Part shown: positions 61,230 through 64,000 of the stretch, piece after piece | Layout: every line of letters starts with the position of its first letter | Position numbering within the stretch: position 1 is the stretch's first letter | DNA from: Anaerolineae bacterium | GTDB lineage: Bacteria > Chloroflexota > Anaerolineae > UBA4142 > SHND01 | Length of the DNA: 64,000 nt | Assembly: GCA_020851635.1 (NCBI GenBank) | Contig: JADZCJ010000144.1 | Coordinates: 62,001-126,000 of the forward strand | Direction: 5' to 3' | Made by a program: the position numbers and the translations under genes | Notes under the pieces: model-generated | Told to the model about the DNA's origin: nothing | Seen by the model: the letters and a program-made list of their open reading frames with translations, nothing else | The model's database searches: none

Positions 61230-62072
61230 TTATTCTGCCGCTTCGGCAAGCGCCTCGGCAGTTGCCACAGTCGCTTCGGCGACGCCAACCGAATGTGCGC
61301 CTTCGGCGACGCTAGCCACGCCCATCTCTGCGAGCTCACCTGCCGCTTCACCCATTGCTGTGGATTCTTCGACCTGCACTATACCCTCAGCAGCTTGGAT
61401 CGCGCCCGACAGGGCGACCATTTGACCGGCGGCAACCGCTTGTTGACCAATGGCAAGACGGGCGACGCCTTCGGCTTCTTCGTTAATGCCGAGTTCTGCT
61501 ACGCCGTCCGCAACTCCACGAGCTTTTGCGGATAGGAGGCGCGTTTCCTGCGCGCGGATAATGTTATAGACGGCGACCGCATGCAATTTGGTCGTCATCC
61601 CGCCCATGAAATCGCTCAGCTGGCTCATGCCCAGCATTTCGACCACGTCATGGACCGCGCGCATTTGTCCCGCCATGCCCGCCAGTTCCATCCCTTGCGC
61701 AATCTCATCCTGACCCAGCTCTTTGATCAGATTGGCAATAACCGCCGCGTCCTCCGCCGCCTCAAGCATTGCCGCGCCCTGCGCCAAATCCGCCACACCG
61801 GCTGCCGTAACAACCTCGCCAACCTGCGACACACGCGTGCCCACGCGCATCTTGTCCACCCCGCGTGTCAAATCGGCGGCGCCCCGCACGGCAGTTGCTT
61901 TGCTGGCGCGATTCAGATCGCGCGCCACACCCAACTCGGCGGCGCCCGTCTTGAGCTGGTCCACCCCGACAGCCGCGGACATTGCGCCGACGACTGCCAA
62001 CTCACCGGAAGTCTCGCGCAACGCGGCTTTGCTGCGGACAACATTTTTCTTGTTCGATTTACCTTTCGCCAT
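61230..62072 (-). CDS. Ala/Gly-rich repetitive helical protein of unknown function
   Basis: 280 residues; basic N-terminus (MAKGKSNKKNVVRSKAAL), no signal peptide. The body is a chain of short amphipathic units with the pattern G-x3-L-x2-G-x3-L/M. Examples are VGVDQLKTGAAELGVAR, RGAADLTRGVDKMRVGT and AGVADLAQGAAMLEAAE, and similar units at the end (AEMGVASVAEGAHSVG). The C-terminus is strongly acidic. The central part (QLSDFMGGMTTKLHAVAVYN) is less repetitive. I do not recognise a family. Such Ala/Gly-heavy helices may pack as an oligomer or lie on a membrane. It is last in the four-gene minus arm. Confidence 0.6.
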   Translation of the reverse strand: MAKGKSNKKNVVRSKAALRETSGELAVVGAMSAAVGVDQLKTGAAELGVARDLNRASKATAVRGAADLTRGVDKMRVGTRVSQVGEVVTAAGVADLAQGAAMLEAAEDAAVIANLIKELGQDEIAQGMELAGMAGQMRAVHDVVEMLGMSQLSDFMGGMTTKLHAVAVYNIIRAQETRLLSAKARGVADGVAELGINEEAEGVARLAIGQQAVAAGQMVALSGAIQAAEGIVQVEESTAMGEAAGELAEMGVASVAEGAHSVGVAEATVATAEALAEAAE

Positions 62073-62117
62073 GAATATTCACCTTGAGAGAGATTTCTTT
62101 GGGTCCCTTTGCAGGAT

Positions 62118-62510
62118 TTAGCCGCCTGACAATAGCTTGGCTTTGGCTTGCGCAAATTCCTGATCGTTCAGCACACCCGCGCTGTGGAGCTGTGCCAGTT
62201 GCGTCAGTTGGCTGTTCAAGTCATTTGCGGGCGCCGCGGCGGCGGGCGCCGGGGGCGGCGCCGCTTGCTGCGCCTTCATCTGCTCAATTTGCTGTTGCTG
62301 GGCAGCCATTTGTTGCTGCATCTGCGCCACTTGCGCGTCCTGCGCCTGCGCGTCATATTGTGCGTCGGCGGCGGCTTGTTGTTCCGCGGCCTGGTTGGCA
62401 TATCGTTGCTCTTGATGGTGTCGAACAGCGCCGGCTGTTCCCGCCATCACCGCAGTTCCGGCGGCAAGCCGTACCGCGCTGCGTGCAATTCCTCGTCTGC
62501 GTGCAATCAT
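62118..62510 (-). CDS. SHOCT-domain protein with a Gln-rich coiled coil
   Basis: 130 residues from ATG 62510 (CAAGGAGATTG). N-terminus basic with a weakly hydrophobic helix (AVRLAAGTAVMAGTAGAV). Then a long Gln/Ala-rich coiled coil (MQQQMAAQQQQIEQMKAQQA) and a Pro/Ala hinge. The C-terminal SHOCT motif is LTQLAQLHSAGVLNDQEFAQ, then AKAKLLSGG. SHOCT is a small oligomerisation or regulatory motif found at protein ends. It is in the minus arm between the DUF6325 and Ala/Gly-rich genes, each with its own strong ribosome site. Confidence 0.85.
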   Translation of the reverse strand: MIARRRGIARSAVRLAAGTAVMAGTAGAVRHHQEQRYANQAAEQQAAADAQYDAQAQDAQVAQMQQQMAAQQQQIEQMKAQQAAPPPAPAAAAPANDLNSQLTQLAQLHSAGVLNDQEFAQAKAKLLSGG

Positions 62511-62569
62511 TTCAATCTCCTTGAAAAACGCTCGCCATACCACCACGAGCATTGCCAATTGTATTCAGA

Positions 62570-62998
62570 TCAGACAACTTGGGCAATCAGCTCGAGGTTC
62601 TCCTCCACCACCTCGGGCATCAAGAGCCGGTTCATGACCACCTTGCCGCCAGCGGATTGGATTGCCTCTGCCAGTTTGGTCGCCCAGAGATGTTCGATGA
62701 CGAGCAAACCCGCAGCCGAGTTGTTGTCAAGCGACGCTGCGATATCACCAATATCAGTGTCGGACAACAGCCCGGTGATTTCAGCTTTCAACGGATCAAA
62801 AACATGCAAATCATTCGCCGGCAGCTGTTCGATTTCGAGCGACTCTATTTTACCATTGGCGTCTTTTTTCACCGCAACCGCATCAATCACGCGGACCTGA
62901 CCGTTTCGGACCAGGTCAACGAGCGCGGCAAGAATTTGTCCCCTCATCTTGTCGCCGGAGAATTGGATTGCGAGAACTGATGTCGGACCAAGTGCCAT
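62570..62998 (-). CDS. DUF6325-type protein (minus-strand arm)
   Basis: 142 residues, AAGGAGGCAGGC ahead of the ATG. Strand-helix-strand start (TSVLAIQFSGDKMRGQILAA, LVRNGQVRVIDAVAVKKDAN), then DIGDIAASLDNNSAAGLLVI and EHLWATKLAEAIQSAGGKVV, with the E-x-x-W of the family. It parallels 56593-57099 but lacks the Lys-rich tail. Function is unknown. It is often found with SHOCT and DUF1269 genes in bacteria, as here. Confidence 0.78.
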   Translation of the reverse strand: MALGPTSVLAIQFSGDKMRGQILAALVDLVRNGQVRVIDAVAVKKDANGKIESLEIEQLPANDLHVFDPLKAEITGLLSDTDIGDIAASLDNNSAAGLLVIEHLWATKLAEAIQSAGGKVVMNRLLMPEVVEENLELIAQVV

Positions 62999-63165
62999 TG
63001 CCTGCCTCCTTGTAATACTCTGATGAGACTAAACCATTGCCCGGAAAATTATAGAGCGCGTTGTCCATACAGCCCCACACCACACACGAGTAGGACCATG
63101 CCGGCTCCTTTGCGGAAACATGACACGATCCACTGACTGTGCGCTCGAATCTTTTCCGCGACGAA

Positions 63166-63684
63166 TTAGCTCGCTGCGGGCGCCGGGGCGCTCGGTTCGT
63201 CTTCGGCAAACGCTGCGCGAAGCTTGGCTTCCTGCTCCTGAGACAGGTTCGTCTGGATGATCTCGAACTTTTGTCCCCTGACCGCCGCCACGACCTTGTC
63301 AATGACTGCGCCGCTGGTCAACAAAAACAGGGCTGACGTCCCTTCTGTAACCTTGTCCTGGGTCGCCTTGATAAACTTGTCGTCAATCCCGTAATCGGAA
63401 AAGTGCCCGGCGAGCGCACCCATAGCCGCGCCGATTGCCAGTCCCAAAAAGGGCACGAAAAAGAGCAGTCCAAAAAGCATGCCCCAAAAAGCGCCGCCCA
63501 GCGCGCCGGCACCTGCCATGCTGTGTAATTGCTCGGTTTTGGGTTTCTTTTTTCCCGCGGGCCAGGTGACGATTGCAGCATCCTGGACCTCGATGAGCTG
63601 CTGCTTTTGCAGAGATTCGAGAGTGGACAAAAGATTCCTTGCCCCCTCTGCGGTATCAAACTTGAGAACACTCAATGTCGCCAT
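63166..63684 (-). CDS. DUF1269-family protein (minus-strand arm)
   Basis: 172 residues. Ferredoxin-like start (LSVLKFDTAEGARNLLSTLE, LIEVQDAAIVTWP) then a Gly-rich double membrane segment (GALGGAFWGMLFGLLFFVPF, LGLAIGAAMGALAGHFSDYG), and the C-terminal strand-helix (VTEGTSALFLLTSGAVIDKV). This is the standard DUF1269 plan, classed as membrane proteins of unknown function. The C-terminus has an acidic Ala/Pro tail. First gene of the minus-strand arm; a 167-bp gap with no gene follows. Confidence 0.85.
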   Translation of the reverse strand: MATLSVLKFDTAEGARNLLSTLESLQKQQLIEVQDAAIVTWPAGKKKPKTEQLHSMAGAGALGGAFWGMLFGLLFFVPFLGLAIGAAMGALAGHFSDYGIDDKFIKATQDKVTEGTSALFLLTSGAVIDKVVAAVRGQKFEIIQTNLSQEQEAKLRAAFAEDEPSAPAPAAS

Positions 63685-63812
63685 TCTTTCGTCCTTTCCT
63701 TCCTGTATACTGTTGATATACGGTTCATCTTAACCTCATTTGTGCTTGTTTCATCCCCCATCATGGAGTACTTTTAGCGTATTGGATTGCTCCTTGTCAA
63801 GCTCCGGAACTG

Positions 63813-63940
63813 TCTCCCTCAGACGGAGGTGCTGAGCAGGTTTGGGGTGCGATGCGGCGACGGCGGGTGACTGGTGATGAAAGAGATCAATTTCGGAGCC
63901 CGCGGACGCAAATCCTGCTCAGGTACTCTTGTTCGGGGGA
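63813..63940 (+). ncRNA. Possible long-hairpin non-coding RNA
   Basis: Nested pairings in one direction: TCTCCC with GGGGGA at the ends, an internal bubble of about 12 nt on each side, then CTGAGCAGG with CCTGCTCAG, TTTG with CAAA, GCGGG with CCCGC and TGAT with ATCA at the tip. The layout is like 6S RNA, but it is shorter and I see no firm promoter or terminator. No other gene is found in 63685-64000. Confidence 0.3.
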
Positions 63941-64000
63941 TGTAAATCCTTCAAATTCTGTTAGAATCTGACCGTCTGACTATTCTTGCGTGAGAGTGTG

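Overview
This 64 kb window is chromosomal DNA from a moderately GC-rich, genetically compact bacterium, most likely a member of the Chloroflexota (an Anaerolineae-type lineage). That placement is an inference. It rests on lipoproteins with long Thr/Pro linkers followed by FGE-sulfatase or NBR1-type Ig domains, on PA14, LysM, ELWxxDGT and beta-helix secreted proteins, and on a system-I ccm cluster with a Cys-type CcmE. There is no rRNA, tRNA, CRISPR array, phage or insertion sequence that I can support. Nearly every CDS is a normal chromosomal gene with good ribosome-binding sites.

Layout. 1-14.9 kb, almost all on the minus strand, is an envelope and secretome block. It holds a partial Kef-type antiporter, a headless TPR protein, a triple-PA14 protein, a PA14-LysM protein, a beta-helix protein, an M4 metalloprotease interrupted by one in-frame TAA, a pair of Yip1 membrane proteins transcribed into that protease, an FGE-domain lipoprotein, a STAS protein and an ELWxxDGT repeat protein. 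15-26 kb is mixed housekeeping: PfkB kinase, roadblock protein, pyrG with an attenuator-like leader, HEAT-repeat protein, TMEM175-like channel, alr, NBR1-type lipoprotein, coaX and a DmpA/ThnT-like Ntn hydrolase.

26-36 kb is one long minus-strand run: ccmE, ccmF, a CcmI-like zinc-ribbon protein, a CcmI-tailed membrane protein, ccmA, ccmB, ccmC, ccmD-like and ccdA, then a soluble MgtE-N/CBS protein and a divergent Nramp-family transporter. The ccm genes form a complete heme-delivery and ligation module with a CxxxY-type CcmE and no CcmH. The last two genes suggest a two-piece Mg2+-linked transport unit.

36-47 kb carries PPK2, a wax-ester/diacylglycerol acyltransferase, a duplicated cysteine-rich secreted protein, a GNAT-P450 pair divergent from a LpxL-like acyltransferase, and a GH63 glucosidase translationally coupled to a Tag DNA glycosylase. 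46.8-47.4 kb is a repeat-rich intergenic island holding copies of three dispersed palindromic elements. 47.4-54.2 kb encodes a phasin-like protein, an unknown protein, an RDD protein, a squalene synthase, a UbiB-type kinase and the KtrA/KtrB potassium system.

54.2-63.7 kb is the most unusual part. Two DUF1269-type and two DUF6325-type proteins occur in two arms. They accompany a prokaryotic ionotropic glutamate-receptor-like channel, a Gly-rich LURP-one-type protein, a SHOCT protein, a 280-residue Ala/Gly-rich repeat protein and a holin-fused phosphodiesterase. I regard this as the best candidate for an undescribed membrane-associated system. A possible long-hairpin RNA lies at the right edge.
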